Origin: Kitasatospora sp. NBC_01246
GTDB taxonomy: Bacteria; Actinomycetota; Actinomycetes; Streptomycetales; Streptomycetaceae
DNA length: 64,000 nucleotides
NCBI RefSeq assembly: GCF_036226505.1
Contig: NZ_CP108484.1
Coordinates: forward strand, 1,240,001-1,304,000
Direction of reading: 5' to 3'
Positions 1-8,563 of the stretch are shown here, in pieces; positions within the stretch are counted from its first letter, which is position 1; every line of letters begins with the position of its first letter. Below the pieces are notes generated by a model, which saw only the letters and a program-made list of their open reading frames with translations, was not told the DNA's origin and searched no databases. The translations under genes and the position numbers were made by a program.

Positions 1-242
1 AGGTCCAGACGGTTGCAGGCCTCCGCGAAACGGAGATAGGTGTCCACGCTGGCGACCACGATGCGGGCGTCGATCTTGAGTATCTCGATCCCGACCAGGG
101 AGACCCGGACGAAGACGTCGATGACCAGGCCACGGTCCAGGATGAGTTCGAGGATGTCGTACAGGTTGCCGGACCCGGCGCCGCCGGGCCCCGCACCGCG
201 GGAGGCCACGCCCCCGCCTGCTGACTGCGGTACGACTGTCAC
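1..242 (-). CDS. gvpA: Gas vesicle structural protein GvpA/GvpJ, 3' end outside window
   Basis: This is the 5' part of a gas vesicle shell protein gene; the gene runs off the left edge. After a Gly/Ala-rich N-terminus of about 25 residues the translation contains the family signature LYDILELILDRGLVIDVFVR, followed by SLVGIEILKIDARIV and SVDTYLRFAEA. This amphipathic subunit is the GvpA-type rib-forming protein of the proteinaceous gas vesicle wall. The GTG start at 242 is chosen because GGAG lies six bases upstream. The neighbour upstream on the same strand is gvpO, which is the normal order in Streptomyces gvp loci. GvpA and GvpJ/S paralogues are hard to separate from a fragment, so the exact paralogue is inferred from position. 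Confidence 0.9.
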   Translation of the reverse strand, partial: MTVVPQSAGGGVASRGAGPGGAGSGNLYDILELILDRGLVIDVFVRVSLVGIEILKIDARIVVASVDTYLRFAEACNRLD

Positions 243-420
243 GCTGGGCTCCGTTCCCGGTCGCTCGCAGCGATGTGCGGGTGGCCGTTCCTCTCGTGTC
301 GGTCGGGCGTTCCGGCGGCCGCGGTACGGCGGACCGGCCGGGACGGCGTTTCGGGCGACGGCGAGCCTTCGGGCGACGACGCGTCTTCGGACGACCGCGC
401 GGTCTTCGGGCGCCGCCGAG

Positions 421-798
421 TCAGAGCCGGTCGATCTGGCCCCGGCTGTACCGTCGCGTGCGCTCGTAGGCGACCAGTTCACCCTCTGCGTCCAGGGTGA
501 CCCGGTAGGTGGCCATCACACTGGTGGTGGGAGGAATCCGCTCCAGCTCCAGCACTTCGACGTCCGCCTGCCAGCCGTCCTCGACGGGCTTCACCGCGGA
601 GACCGACTCCGGGGCCCGGCCCAGCAGTTCTTCGAGCTGCCGGGCCGCACACCGGATGGCCTGCGGCGCGGACACCTTGCGTGGCCGCCGCCGTGGGGCC
701 GCCGCGGCCCGCCGGGCCGTAGGAGTACGGGCCGGTGGGCTGTCCTCGTCGGAAGGACGCCGCGTCCTGCGCGCGGGCCCCTCGGGATCTGCGGCCAT
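421..798 (-). CDS. gvpO: Gas vesicle protein GvpO
   Basis: The C-terminal 90 residues match the GvpO family: a helix around ARQLEELLGRAPESVSAV, then DGWQADVEVLELERIPPTTS, VMATYRVTLDAEGELVAYER and the closing TRRYSRGQ. GvpO is an accessory protein needed for gas vesicle assembly; its biochemical role is not settled. The N-terminus (about 35 residues) is Arg/Ala/Pro-rich and probably disordered. The frame is open to 984, but the ATG at 798 has GGAG six bases upstream, so I use it. It is the first gene of the minus-strand unit leading into gvpA, with a 178-bp spacer (243-420) that is GC-rich and shows no further gene. Confidence 0.88.
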   Translation of the reverse strand: MAADPEGPARRTRRPSDEDSPPARTPTARRAAAAPRRRPRKVSAPQAIRCAARQLEELLGRAPESVSAVKPVEDGWQADVEVLELERIPPTTSVMATYRVTLDAEGELVAYERTRRYSRGQIDRL

Positions 799-873
799 GA
801 CCATCTCCGGGCTGTTGTCCCGGCCGCACGCCTGCCCCGAGCCGGGATCAGGCAAACGCGCGCGCCCCGAATA

Positions 874-894
874 GGAACATCCCAGCTGGGAACA
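874..894. promoter_or_regulatory. Palindrome in the gvpO / tail-protein divergent spacer
   Basis: The spacer between gvpO (minus) and the plus-strand gene at 1006 holds the perfect 12-bp palindrome TCCCAGCTGGGA (880-891), flanked by two direct copies of GGAACA (874-879 and 889-894). Its position between divergent genes suggests an operator or overlapping promoters. No regulator is assigned; the function is inferred from position only. Confidence 0.35.
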
Positions 895-1005
895 CGCGTC
901 GGTGGGGCGGGGTGCGGCGACCCGGACCGCGACATGTGCACGAAGTGCTGCCCTCCGCGCGATGCTCCTCGGCCCTTTGGCCATGCCGCCTGAAGGGAAG
1001 ACCTC

Positions 1006-2028
1006 ATGAACGACACCACCAAGATCGCCCTCGCCGCCGCGGTCGCCGGCGGGTACGTCCTCGGTCGAGCGAAGAAGGGCAGGATGGCCTTCGCCGCGGC
1101 CACCTACCTGGCCGGCCGCCGCTTCGGCCTGGACCCGCGTCAGCTGGCGACCGAAGGGTTGCGCAAGCTCGCCGACACCCCCCAGGTGGCGGAACTCAAC
1201 GAACAGGTCCGCGGCGAGCTGCTCTCGGCCGGACGCAAGGCGGTCGCCGCCGCTGCCGACCGCCAGCTGGCCAACCTCGCCGACACCCTGCGCGACCGGA
1301 CCAGGAACATCGGCGCGAAGAAGCAGGAGGAACCGCCGGACGAGGACGAGGAGGAGTACGGGCCGGAGGAGGACGAGGAGGAGCCCGAGGAGCCGGCCGA
1401 CTACGAGGAGGAGGACGCCGAGGAGGACGAGGCGGAGGAGGACGAGGCCGAGGACACGGGGGACGACCAGGACGACGAGGCCGGTGACGACCGGGACGAG
1501 ACCGAGGACCGGGAGCCGGAGGACGAACAGGGCGAGGACGAGGAGCCGCCACCGGAGCCCCCGAAGCGCCGACGCAGCGCCCGCAAGGCGGACGCGGAGG
1601 AGGAGCCCGAGCCCGAGCGGCCCCGGCGCCGTCGCCCGAGCGCGAGCGCCGCACCCCGCTCCCGGAGGCGGCCGCCGAAGGAGACGGACTCCGCCGAACC
1701 GGCCGCCGAGAAGCCCGCCCGGAAGAAGCCGGCTTCGGCCACAGCGCGCGAGAGCCGCCCCGCGGCCAAGAGGAGCGCGCCCGCCGGGAAGACGACCGCC
1801 GAGAAGACGGCGCCTGCCCGGAAGACGGCACCGGCCCGGACGGCCGCGGCGAAGAAGACGGCGCCCGCCAAGAAGACGACGACCGCGGCCCGGGCGAAGC
1901 CCGCCGGCAAGGCGGCCACGACCGCGAAACGGGCTCCCGCGAAGAAGGCCCCGGCCAAGAAGGCCACCGCCAAGAAGACCGCCGGGACGAAGCCGGCGGC
2001 CCGGTCCGGGCGCGGGAGGGCATCATGA
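1006..2028 (+). CDS. Gas-vesicle-locus protein with acidic and histone-H1-like tails (GvpY-like position)
   Basis: This 340-aa protein has a short conserved-looking N-terminal part (about residues 1-105, with a hydrophobic Ala-rich start and the basic RAKKGRM segment), then an almost uninterrupted Glu/Asp stretch (about 106-185), then a Lys/Ala/Pro tail (about 230-340) made of KKTAPAKK-type repeats like those of histone H1-like proteins. The architecture fits the poorly characterised proteins encoded between gvpG and gvpJ in Streptomyces gas vesicle clusters (called GvpY in S. coelicolor), but that assignment is inferred from locus context. ATG 1006 follows AAGGGAAG. The stop overlaps the next start by 4 bp (ATGA), so the two are translationally coupled. 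A DNA- or RNA-binding role of the basic tail is possible but unproven. Confidence 0.7.
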   Translation: MNDTTKIALAAAVAGGYVLGRAKKGRMAFAAATYLAGRRFGLDPRQLATEGLRKLADTPQVAELNEQVRGELLSAGRKAVAAAADRQLANLADTLRDRTRNIGAKKQEEPPDEDEEEYGPEEDEEEPEEPADYEEEDAEEDEAEEDEAEDTGDDQDDEAGDDRDETEDREPEDEQGEDEEPPPEPPKRRRSARKADAEEEPEPERPRRRRPSASAAPRSRRRPPKETDSAEPAAEKPARKKPASATARESRPAAKRSAPAGKTTAEKTAPARKTAPARTAAAKKTAPAKKTTTAARAKPAGKAATTAKRAPAKKAPAKKATAKKTAGTKPAARSGRGRAS

Positions 2029-3149
2029 CCACCACGCAGCGCGGCGCCCCTGACACGGACGACGTCTCGGGCCTGGAAAAGCTTCGCGAAGAGGTCGTCC
2101 ACTACCTCGGCGCGCAGGCCGAACACCTCGCCGAGAAGGCCGGGGGCAAGCTCACCGAGGTGACCGACCAGCTCAGCGACGTCGCGGCGAACGGCGGGAC
2201 CCTCCCCGCGGTCGGCGCCCGCGTCCTCCAGGGCGACTCCCCGGTGAAGGCCTTCGTCGGGGAGAAGGCCAAGAGCCTCAAGGACAACGTCGTCGGCAAG
2301 TTCAAGGAAGCCTTCGGCAAGGGCGGCAAGGGCGGCAAGAAGGCCGGCAGCACCAAGGTGATGAACATCGTCGAGGTGCTCGACGTCGGTGTCCCGCTGC
2401 GGCTCGCGTACGACCGGTGGACCCAGTACGAGCAGTTCAGCGGGTTCACCAAGGGCGTGCGCAGCGTCAACAAGGGCGATGACGTCAGCAGCGACTGGAA
2501 GGTCAAGGTGGGTCCCTCCACCCGCAGCTGGAAGGCGACGGTCCAGGAGCAGGTGCCGGACGAGCGGATCGTCTGGAGTTCGGAGGGCGCCAAGGGCACG
2601 ACGCACGGCGCCGTCAGCTTCCACGAGCTGACCCCGACCCTGACCAGGATCGTCCTGGTCGTCGAGTACTTCCCCTCGGGGCTCTTCGAGAAGACCGGCA
2701 ACCTGTGGCGCGCCCAGGGCCGCCGGTTGCGCCTGGACTTCAAGAACTTCCAGCGTTACGTCACTTTCGGTGACGACGAGGTCGACGGCTGGCGCGGGGA
2801 GATCCGCGACGGCGAGGTCGTCCGCACCCACGAGGAGGCCATGGAGGACGAGGAGGCGGCCGACCAGGACACCGAGGACGGCGAGGACGACGAGGCGACC
2901 GGCCAGGACGCCGAGGACGACGAGGGGTACGCCGACGAGGACGAGGACGAGGAGCCGGAGGACGAGTACGCGGACGACGACTACGCCGAGGACGAGGACG
3001 AAGGGGAAGAGGAAGAAGCGGAGGAGGACGACGGCCCCTACGCGGAGGACGAGGAGTACGGCGAGGAAGGCGAGTACGAGGAGGAGGACGAGGAGGCCGA
3101 GGACGAGGAAGCCGACGCCGACCGGCCGGCAGGCCGCGGCGGCCGCTGA
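2025..3149 (+). CDS. SRPBCC (polyketide cyclase-like) protein with long acidic tail, gas vesicle locus (GvpZ-like position)
   Basis: The protein has 374 residues. Residues about 1-100 are a helical N-terminal region. About 110-250 is an SRPBCC/START-type fold of the polyketide_cyc2 group: a strand near KVMNIVEVLDV, the segment AYDRWTQYEQF, then strands ending in FHELTPTLTRIVLVVEYFP and a long C-terminal helix. From about 275 onward the chain is nearly all Glu/Asp with scattered Tyr. It starts in ATGA overlap with the preceding gene. SRPBCC proteins of this kind accompany Streptomyces gvp clusters; the ligand, if any, is unknown. The preceding protein carries a Lys-rich tail and this one an acidic tail, so a direct charge-based interaction is plausible (inference). 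Confidence 0.75.
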   Translation: MTTTQRGAPDTDDVSGLEKLREEVVHYLGAQAEHLAEKAGGKLTEVTDQLSDVAANGGTLPAVGARVLQGDSPVKAFVGEKAKSLKDNVVGKFKEAFGKGGKGGKKAGSTKVMNIVEVLDVGVPLRLAYDRWTQYEQFSGFTKGVRSVNKGDDVSSDWKVKVGPSTRSWKATVQEQVPDERIVWSSEGAKGTTHGAVSFHELTPTLTRIVLVVEYFPSGLFEKTGNLWRAQGRRLRLDFKNFQRYVTFGDDEVDGWRGEIRDGEVVRTHEEAMEDEEAADQDTEDGEDDEATGQDAEDDEGYADEDEDEEPEDEYADDDYAEDEDEGEEEEAEEDDGPYAEDEEYGEEGEYEEEDEEAEDEEADADRPAGRGGR

Positions 3150-3306
3150 GACGCGGCCGACCGCGCCGGCACGGCCCCGCTACGGGCCGTCCCCCGCCTG
3201 GGCGAACGATCGGTCGCGCTGCCGCGCCGCACCCCGTCCGGCGCGGCAAGGTGGTTCGAGTGCGCGTGCAGAGCGCACAGTCCGCCGAGTCCGCGAGGTG
3301 ATCCGC

Positions 3307-3633
3307 ATGTCCGAGGACGGGAGAGAGGCGTTCATCGCCGTCCGGCCCCGCCACGTCGTCCAGGCCACCGCGGACCGGCTGGTCCAGCACGCCGACGCCG
3401 CCGCCCGGGGAGCGCTGCGCGCCTACCGCTGGGCCCTGGATCCCCACCGGCCCGCGCCGGTCACCGTCCGGGCCGTCGCCCTGCCGCTCGCCGAACTCGA
3501 CCTCGCCGTGGAGGAGCGCGCCGCCATCGACGCCGCCCGCGACCCCGCGCTCCCCGAACCCGAACGCGCCCGGGCCCGCGGCGCGGCCCACGCGCTGGGC
3601 TGGCTCCTCGGCTTCCGGCCGCTCACGGGGTGA
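3307..3633 (+). CDS. Hypothetical protein, 108 aa
   Basis: I do not recognise this protein. It is a mainly helical, charged sequence with the segments HVVQATADRLVQHADAAARGALRAYRWALDP and a C-terminal ARGAAHALGWLLGFRP, and no signal peptide or membrane helix. The ATG at 3307 has GAGG eight bases upstream. It follows the SRPBCC gene after 157 bp on the same strand, and its stop overlaps the GTG of the next small gene by 4 bp (GTGA), which supports both being real. It may belong to the gas vesicle unit by position only. Confidence 0.55.
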   Translation: MSEDGREAFIAVRPRHVVQATADRLVQHADAAARGALRAYRWALDPHRPAPVTVRAVALPLAELDLAVEERAAIDAARDPALPEPERARARGAAHALGWLLGFRPLTG

Positions 3634-3863
3634 CCCCGATGACCATCTCCCCCGGCAGCGCCTACGCCCTGCGCCTGCGCGACGCGGTCGGCACGGTCCG
3701 CCCCGCCGTCGTGACGGCGAGCACCCGCACCGGTCCGGCCGGGCACCGCGTCTTCGCCGACAGCGACGGCGCCCTCCAGGTGGAGATCGCCTGCACCGGT
3801 GAGCACCGCATCCTGCGGAGCGCGCGAGGGCTGCGCATCATCTCCGCCGCCTGCCTGTCCTGA
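3630..3863 (+). CDS. Small hypothetical protein, 77 aa
   Basis: This short protein has an alternating pattern suggesting a small beta-rich domain (AYALRLRD..., LQVEIACTGEHRILRSARGLRII). I do not recognise the family. The GTG start overlaps the previous stop (GTGA); an in-frame ATG at 3639 is an alternative. The coupling is the best argument that it is expressed. The 223 bp that follow (3864-4086) hold no gene I can support. Confidence 0.45.
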   Translation: MTPMTISPGSAYALRLRDAVGTVRPAVVTASTRTGPAGHRVFADSDGALQVEIACTGEHRILRSARGLRIISAACLS

Positions 3864-4086
3864 CCGCGGGGCCGCCACCGGACGCGGTCAGCCGTCACCG
3901 GGCGCGGTCAGGGGCCGGACGACGGCTCCGGCCCCTGGCGGATGAACGGCTCCGACCCGACGGCCGGCTGCCACTGCGCGTCTACCCGCCCGGCGGACAT
4001 GCACGCCGCCCGGCCGGGTCGGCGCAGCGCGCCCGCGACACCTCGTGCAGCGCCCGCCGGGGTCGACCCCGCCGGCGTCCGGCCCG

Positions 4087-4515
4087 CTACGCCGTGCGCG
4101 AGTCCTGGCCGCTCTCCCGGTTGAGGAGGTGGCCGATACAAGCGTCCCAGTCGATGTGCCGGCCCTCGGTGCCCCCGGGTACGGCCCGGTAGGTGCGGGC
4201 CAGGAAGTCGGCCAGGTCGCGGGTGCGGGCGAGCAGCAGGGCCACGCCACGGCTGTCCCCGTCGGAGATGGCGATCCAGGTGTGCTGCCGGTCGGCCGGT
4301 TCGATCCGGACGTCGCCCTCGCCGCAGACGCGCTCCAGCCCGGCGGCCAGCAGGTCACGGCCGAAGGTCCAGGACACGGGTACCGGTTCATCGGGGAAGA
4401 AGCAGTGGACGGCGTACGGGTCGTCGCTGCTGTAGGACAGCTCCACGGCTACCGACACGAGCGTGTCCGGGTCGGTCTGCAGGCACATCGTGGTGCGGGT
4501 CGGGAACACATCCAT
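4087..4515 (-). CDS. SsgA-like (SALP) sporulation/cell-division regulator
   Basis: The 142-aa product matches the SsgA/SsgB family, which is restricted to sporulating actinomycetes and controls septum-site and cell-wall events during morphological differentiation. Diagnostic stretches are SVAVELSYSSDDPYAVHCFF near the N-terminus, then VPVSWTFGRDLLAAGL (family pattern WxFaRdLLxxGl), GEGDVRI and the C-terminal half with ALLLARTRDLADFLARTY. The frame opens at 4578. I chose ATG 4515, which follows GGGGAG by nine bases; a GTG six bases further in is an alternative because it has GAGGG at good distance. Which Ssg paralogue (SsgA-G) cannot be decided by eye. It is monocistronic, between the gas vesicle region and the divergently read ECF sigma operon. 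Confidence 0.85.
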   Translation of the reverse strand: MDVFPTRTTMCLQTDPDTLVSVAVELSYSSDDPYAVHCFFPDEPVPVSWTFGRDLLAAGLERVCGEGDVRIEPADRQHTWIAISDGDSRGVALLLARTRDLADFLARTYRAVPGGTEGRHIDWDACIGHLLNRESGQDSRTA

Positions 4516-4925
4516 CCCTCTGGTCTCCCCAGTTTCGTCACGGCGGGTCTGCCGTCTGCCCCGCCGGAGCAATGTCACGCACTCCCATCCGGGTCAAGTT
4601 CGGCCGGACCCGCCGCCGGCGGGGCGGGCGACGGCCGCGGCGGTGACGACCGGGCCGCCGAAGCCGGCCGGACCCCTCGGAGTCGGACGCCGCCGGTCCC
4701 GTACCGCAGGTCCGACCCCGACACCCGCTCCGCCCTGGTCAGGGGCCCGCGGCGTGGTCAGGGCAGCGGGACCGGTCGGTACAGTTCCGGGTGAGGGCCT
4801 CGCCCTGACGCCGGGTGCGGTGCACGAGCCCGGAGGAGGACCGTCACCGCCCGGCATCCATCAGAGCATCGCCCCGTGTGAGGCAGGTCACCGGAACCCG
4901 GCGCCCGCGGCGGACAAGGCAGGGT

Positions 4926-5573
4926 GTGGACTACTCATCGCACGCCCGGATACGCGCGGGGGACCCCGAAGCGTTCAGGGAACTCTTCCGTGACCATGCC
5001 CCGCTGGTCCATCGGCACGCCGTCCGCGTGAGCGGTGACCGGGACCTCGCCGAGGACGTCGTCTCGCTGACCTTCCTGGAGGCCTGGCGGCTGCGGGACC
5101 GGCTGCTCGACCACGAGGCCGGCCCGCGCCCGTGGCTCATGGGCATCGCCGTCAACGTGCTGCGCAACACCCGTCGTGCCGCACGCCGCCACCAGGCGGC
5201 CCTCGGGCGTCTGCCCGCCCGCGACACCGTCCCGGACTTCGCCGACGAACTCGTCGGACGCCTGGCCGACGCCGACCAACTCGCCGCCGCCCAGAGGGCG
5301 CTGGGCAAGCTGCGCCGCGCGGAGCGCGAGGTGTTCACGCTGTGCGTCTGGTCCGGGCTGGGGTACGCCGAGGCCGCCGCCGCCCTCGGGGTCCCGATCG
5401 GCACCGTGCGTTCGCGCCTCTCACGCGCCCGCACCCGGCTGCGCAAACTCGCCGGACAGGAACTGACGAAGGAGCGGGAACCGCTTCCGCGTCCCGGACA
5501 AGTACAGGGCGGCCGCACCCACGCGGCCCGGTCGTACGAGTCGCACGAGTCGCACGAGGAGACGTACGGATGA
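4926..5573 (+). CDS. ECF-family RNA polymerase sigma factor
   Basis: The 215-aa product has the two ECF sigma regions. Region 2 runs from FRELFRDHAPLVHRHA through the DLAEDVVSLTFLEAWR signature, and region 4 contains AEREVFTLCVWSGLGYAEAAAALGVPIGTVRSRLSRARTRLRKL, a clear helix-turn-helix for the -35 element. The chain is open upstream to 4815, but homology starts at VDYSSHARIRAGD, and the GTG at 4926 has AAGG six bases upstream. The gene overlaps its partner at 5570 by ATGA. The partner is a CU044_5270-type membrane protein, as is usual for this sigma group, and probably acts as its regulator. Promoter targets are unknown. Confidence 0.9.
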   Translation: MDYSSHARIRAGDPEAFRELFRDHAPLVHRHAVRVSGDRDLAEDVVSLTFLEAWRLRDRLLDHEAGPRPWLMGIAVNVLRNTRRAARRHQAALGRLPARDTVPDFADELVGRLADADQLAAAQRALGKLRRAEREVFTLCVWSGLGYAEAAAALGVPIGTVRSRLSRARTRLRKLAGQELTKEREPLPRPGQVQGGRTHAARSYESHESHEETYG

Positions 5574-6694
5574 CCCGCAAGTTCTGGAAGCGGACCGAGC
5601 CCCTGACCCGCACGGAGCCGGACCACACGAAGCCGGACCACACGGAGCTCGCCCGGCTGCTGCCGCCCCCGTCGGCCCCTCCGATGCCGCTCGACCGTCA
5701 GCTGCTTTTCGAGGAGCACCTGTTGAACGAGATCCGCACCCATGCCCCCGCACCCGCCCCCGCGGCCACGAAGCGGCCGGTCCGGCGCGTCCTGCTGATC
5801 GCCCTCCCTGTCACCGCTGCCGCGCTCACCGCCGTCCTCGCCGTCGGCGCGCTGACCAACGGCGTCGGCGAACCGCGTACGGGAGCGGCCTCCGTGGAAG
5901 CGCCCGTCGTGCCGGTCGAGGAGGGCAGCGCCCTCCAACTGGTCTCGACCGTCCAGCAGATCGCCGCCGCCGTGAGCACGCAGCCGACCCCGGAGCCGAA
6001 GCCCGGCCAGTACATCTACGTCAAGAGCAAGGTCTCCTTCCTGTCCTTCTCGCACAACGGCGACACCGACGAGTCCAGGACGTGGGTGCAGCCGCTGCAC
6101 CAGCGCGAGGTCTGGCGCACCCCCGACGCGCTCAAGGGCTGGCTCGACGAACCCGGCTACCAGGCCGAGGGCGGCATCACCCTGGACAGCGACGGCCCCC
6201 ACTCCAAGCCCGTGAACGGCCAGGACGTCCCCGGCGCGCCGCTCCGCCACTCGTACGACTGGCTCAAGGCCCAGCCGACCGACCCGGACGCGCTGCTGAA
6301 GGTGATCTACACGACGGTCAGCGGTCCGCGGGACCGGGACCAGCAGGCGTTCGAGACGATCAGGGCGATCGTCAACGAGCAGCTCGTGCCGGCCCAGAGC
6401 GCCGCCGCGCTCTACCGGGCCGCCGCGAAGGTCCCCGGCGTGATCGTCGTGCAGAACTCCCAGGACGCCGTCGGCCGCACCGGTCTCGCCCTGGCCCGCC
6501 TGGACGTGCAGAACGGCGAACGGATCGAGCTCGTCTTCGACCGTACGACCTTCACCTACCTGGGCAGCCGCGGAATCCAGGTCAAGCAGGTCAACGACAT
6601 CAAGCCCGGCACCGTCACCGAGCGCACCGCCGTCCTGGAGCGGGCCGTCGTCGACGCCCAGAAGGAACGCCCCGCCCCGGGCACGACCGCCTGA
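5570..6694 (+). CDS. CU044_5270 family membrane protein, putative anti-sigma partner
   Basis: This 374-aa protein has a cytoplasmic Pro-rich N-terminus of about 70 residues, one membrane helix (RRVLLIALPVTAAALTAVLAV) and a large extracytoplasmic domain with the segments GQYIYVKSKVSFL, REVWRTPDAL, RHSYDWLKAQPTDPDALLKVIY and FDRTTFTYLGSRGIQV. This pattern is that of the CU044_5270 family, encoded next to ECF sigma factors in Streptomyces. ATG 5570 overlaps the sigma stop and AGGAG lies about nine bases upstream. No zinc-binding anti-sigma HxxxCxxC motif is visible, so a classical ZAS mechanism is unlikely; a membrane-sensing regulatory role is inferred from gene pairing. Confidence 0.8.
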   Translation: MTRKFWKRTEPLTRTEPDHTKPDHTELARLLPPPSAPPMPLDRQLLFEEHLLNEIRTHAPAPAPAATKRPVRRVLLIALPVTAAALTAVLAVGALTNGVGEPRTGAASVEAPVVPVEEGSALQLVSTVQQIAAAVSTQPTPEPKPGQYIYVKSKVSFLSFSHNGDTDESRTWVQPLHQREVWRTPDALKGWLDEPGYQAEGGITLDSDGPHSKPVNGQDVPGAPLRHSYDWLKAQPTDPDALLKVIYTTVSGPRDRDQQAFETIRAIVNEQLVPAQSAAALYRAAAKVPGVIVVQNSQDAVGRTGLALARLDVQNGERIELVFDRTTFTYLGSRGIQVKQVNDIKPGTVTERTAVLERAVVDAQKERPAPGTTA

Positions 6695-6872
6695 GCCGAG
6701 CCCCCGACGCCGGGCCCCGGCCCACGGGGCCCGGCACCCCTGCTCCGCGACCGCACCTCCCAACCCCACCTCCCGCCGCACCATCCGTCCGCCACCGCCG
6801 CCGCGCATCGAGCCCTACCGTCGATCAATCACCCGCCGACGGGTGTAACGAGTGGTAGGTACACTGAGCGGC

Positions 6873-7451
6873 ATGACGAAGAAGGAGGCGCTGACCCGCG
6901 CCGCGGCCGAACTCCTCTGGGAACGCGGGTACACCGGCACCAGTCCGGCCAAGGTCCTGGAGCGCGCGCAGGCCGGACAGGGCAGCATGTACCACCACTT
7001 CTCCGGCAAGGCGGAGCTGGCGCTGGCGGCCATGGCGCGGATGAGCGAGGAGCTCCGCACCCGGGCCGAGACCGCGCTGGGCGGCGAGGGCGGGGCCGTC
7101 GACCGCGTCAACGCGTTCCTCGACCTCGAACGCGACCCGCTGGCGGGCTGCCGGATGGGGCGACTGACCCAGGACTACGACATCGTCACCGACGAGCGCC
7201 TCCGCGCCCCGCTGGCCGAGTTCTTCGGCTGGCTCGACGAACGGCTGACCGCGGTGCTCGCCGACGGGGTGCGCACGGGCGAGTTGCGGCCCGCCACCGA
7301 TCCCGCGGCGACGGCCTCGCTGGTCATGGCGGCCGTGCAGGGCGGGTACGTCCTGGCCCGGGCCCAGCAGCGGCCCGCGGCCTTCGACCGCACGGTCGAG
7401 GGGCTCAGGCAGGTCCTCGCCGACCTCCGGACCCACTCGGGCGAGAACTGA
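6873..7451 (+). CDS. TetR/AcrR family transcriptional regulator
   Basis: The 192-aa protein has an N-terminal TetR helix-turn-helix: LTRAAAELLWERGYTGTSPAKVLERAQAGQGSMYHHFSGKAELALAAM. The effector-binding half is helical, with DRVNAFLDLERDPLAGCRMGRLTQDYDIV typical of the TetR_C group found near reductases. ATG 6873 is used; a GTG at 6852 is in frame but has no better ribosome-binding site. The upstream 40 bp are relatively AT-rich and contain AGTG-N7-CACT, a possible operator. It converges on an oxidoreductase gene with a shared terminator between them, so the regulated target may be itself or the neighbouring oxidoreductase/exporter pair. Confidence 0.85.
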   Translation: MTKKEALTRAAAELLWERGYTGTSPAKVLERAQAGQGSMYHHFSGKAELALAAMARMSEELRTRAETALGGEGGAVDRVNAFLDLERDPLAGCRMGRLTQDYDIVTDERLRAPLAEFFGWLDERLTAVLADGVRTGELRPATDPAATASLVMAAVQGGYVLARAQQRPAAFDRTVEGLRQVLADLRTHSGEN

Positions 7452-7470
7452 CGACGAGGTGCCCGCCGGG

Positions 7471-7513
7471 CGTGCGGGCGCCCCGGGGAGCCGGTGACGG
7501 GGGCGCCCGCACG
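7471..7513. terminator. Bidirectional terminator between convergent genes
   Basis: A 14-bp inverted repeat (7471-7484 with 7500-7513, core GTGCGGGCGCCCC) encloses a 15-base loop in the 66-bp gap between the stops of the TetR gene (+) and the oxidoreductase gene (-). Its position and stem strength indicate a rho-independent-like terminator without a U-tract, as is common in streptomycetes. Confidence 0.75.
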
Positions 7514-7517
7514 GTGG

Positions 7518-8492
7518 TCAGGCGGTGGGGAGCAGGAGGAGTTTGCCGGTGGTGTGGCCGGACTGGAGGGCGGTGTGGGCCGCGGCGGCATCGGCGAGGG
7601 GGTGCCGTGCGGCGATGGTGAGGGTGAGGCGGCCCTCGCGCAGCCAGTCGAAGACCTCGGCCGCGCGGGCGCGCAGTTCGGTGGGGTCGGTGGCGTGATC
7701 GACCAGGGTGGGGCGGGTCAGGAAGACGGAGCCGTGGCCGGCGAGGGACTGGGGGTCGAGGGCGGGGGCGGGGCCCGAGGCGGCACCGGCCAGGACGAAG
7801 GTGGCGCGGCGCGCCAGGCAGGTCAGGCCGGCGCCGAAGGTGTCGCGGCCGATGCCGTCGAAGACGACGTCCACGCCGCGGCCGCCGGTCAGCTCGCGCG
7901 CCCGGGCGGCGAACTCCTGCTGGGTGCGGACGATCACCTCCTCGGCACCGGCCGCGGCGGCGGCGGCGGCCTTGGCCGGGCTGGAGACCGTGCCGATCAC
8001 CCGGACCCCGGCGGCGGCGAGCAGGCGCGTCAGGTGGGAACCCAGGCCGCCGGCGGCGGAGTGCACCAGCGCGGTGGCGCCCTTGCGGGCGGGCCAGGTG
8101 CTGGTGGTCAGGTAGTGGGCGGTGAGGCCCTGGAGGAGGACGGCAGCGGCATCGGTGTCGGGGATGTCGTCGGGCACCGGCACGGTGGCGTCGGCCCGCA
8201 CGACGACGAGTTCGGCGTAGCTGGCGGGGGCGGCCCACCAGGCGACGCGGTCGCCGACGGCGGGTGTGGTGACGCCGGGGCCGGTGGCGACGACGGTGCC
8301 GGCGCCCTCGCAGCCGGGGGTGAAGGGGGCGGTCGCGCCGGTACGCCCCTCGCGTTCGTAGACGTCCTTGAAGTTGACGCCGATGGCACCGGTACGGACC
8401 AGGACCTCGCCGGGGCCCGGCACCGGGTCGGGGAGGTCGACGGGGGTGAGGGCCTCGGGGCCGCCGGGCTGGTGGACCACCACTGCACGCAT
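7518..8492 (-). CDS. Zinc-binding-type alcohol dehydrogenase / NADPH:quinone reductase-like (MDR) protein
   Basis: The 324-aa product is a medium-chain dehydrogenase/reductase of the quinone oxidoreductase subgroup. It has the N-terminal GroES-like fold (MRAVVVHQPGGPEALTPVDLPDPVPGPGEVLV split by NFKDVYEREG), the PGCEGAGTV segment, VGDRVAWW, and the Rossmann motif VHSAAGGLGSHLTRLLAAAGVRVIGTVSS followed by GVDVVFDGIG. The catalytic zinc ligands of alcohol dehydrogenases are absent, as expected for QOR-type enzymes. ATG 8492 has AGGAG 11 bases upstream. It reads in the same direction as, and downstream of, an MFS exporter. It may reduce a quinone or enone; the substrate is unknown. Confidence 0.88.
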   Translation of the reverse strand: MRAVVVHQPGGPEALTPVDLPDPVPGPGEVLVRTGAIGVNFKDVYEREGRTGATAPFTPGCEGAGTVVATGPGVTTPAVGDRVAWWAAPASYAELVVVRADATVPVPDDIPDTDAAAVLLQGLTAHYLTTSTWPARKGATALVHSAAGGLGSHLTRLLAAAGVRVIGTVSSPAKAAAAAAAGAEEVIVRTQQEFAARARELTGGRGVDVVFDGIGRDTFGAGLTCLARRATFVLAGAASGPAPALDPQSLAGHGSVFLTRPTLVDHATDPTELRARAAEVFDWLREGRLTLTIAARHPLADAAAAHTALQSGHTTGKLLLLPTA

Positions 8493-8563
8493 GGGTGTTC
8501 GTTCTCCTCGGATCGTCGGTCGGGGTGGGAGGGGGAAAGCCGGGAGGCCGGAGCTGCTCGGGG

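Noticed and set aside
1401..2831. Minus-strand open frame opposite the acidic/basic-tail genes
   Set aside because: Arises from the complement of GAG/GAC and AAG codons; no independent evidence.
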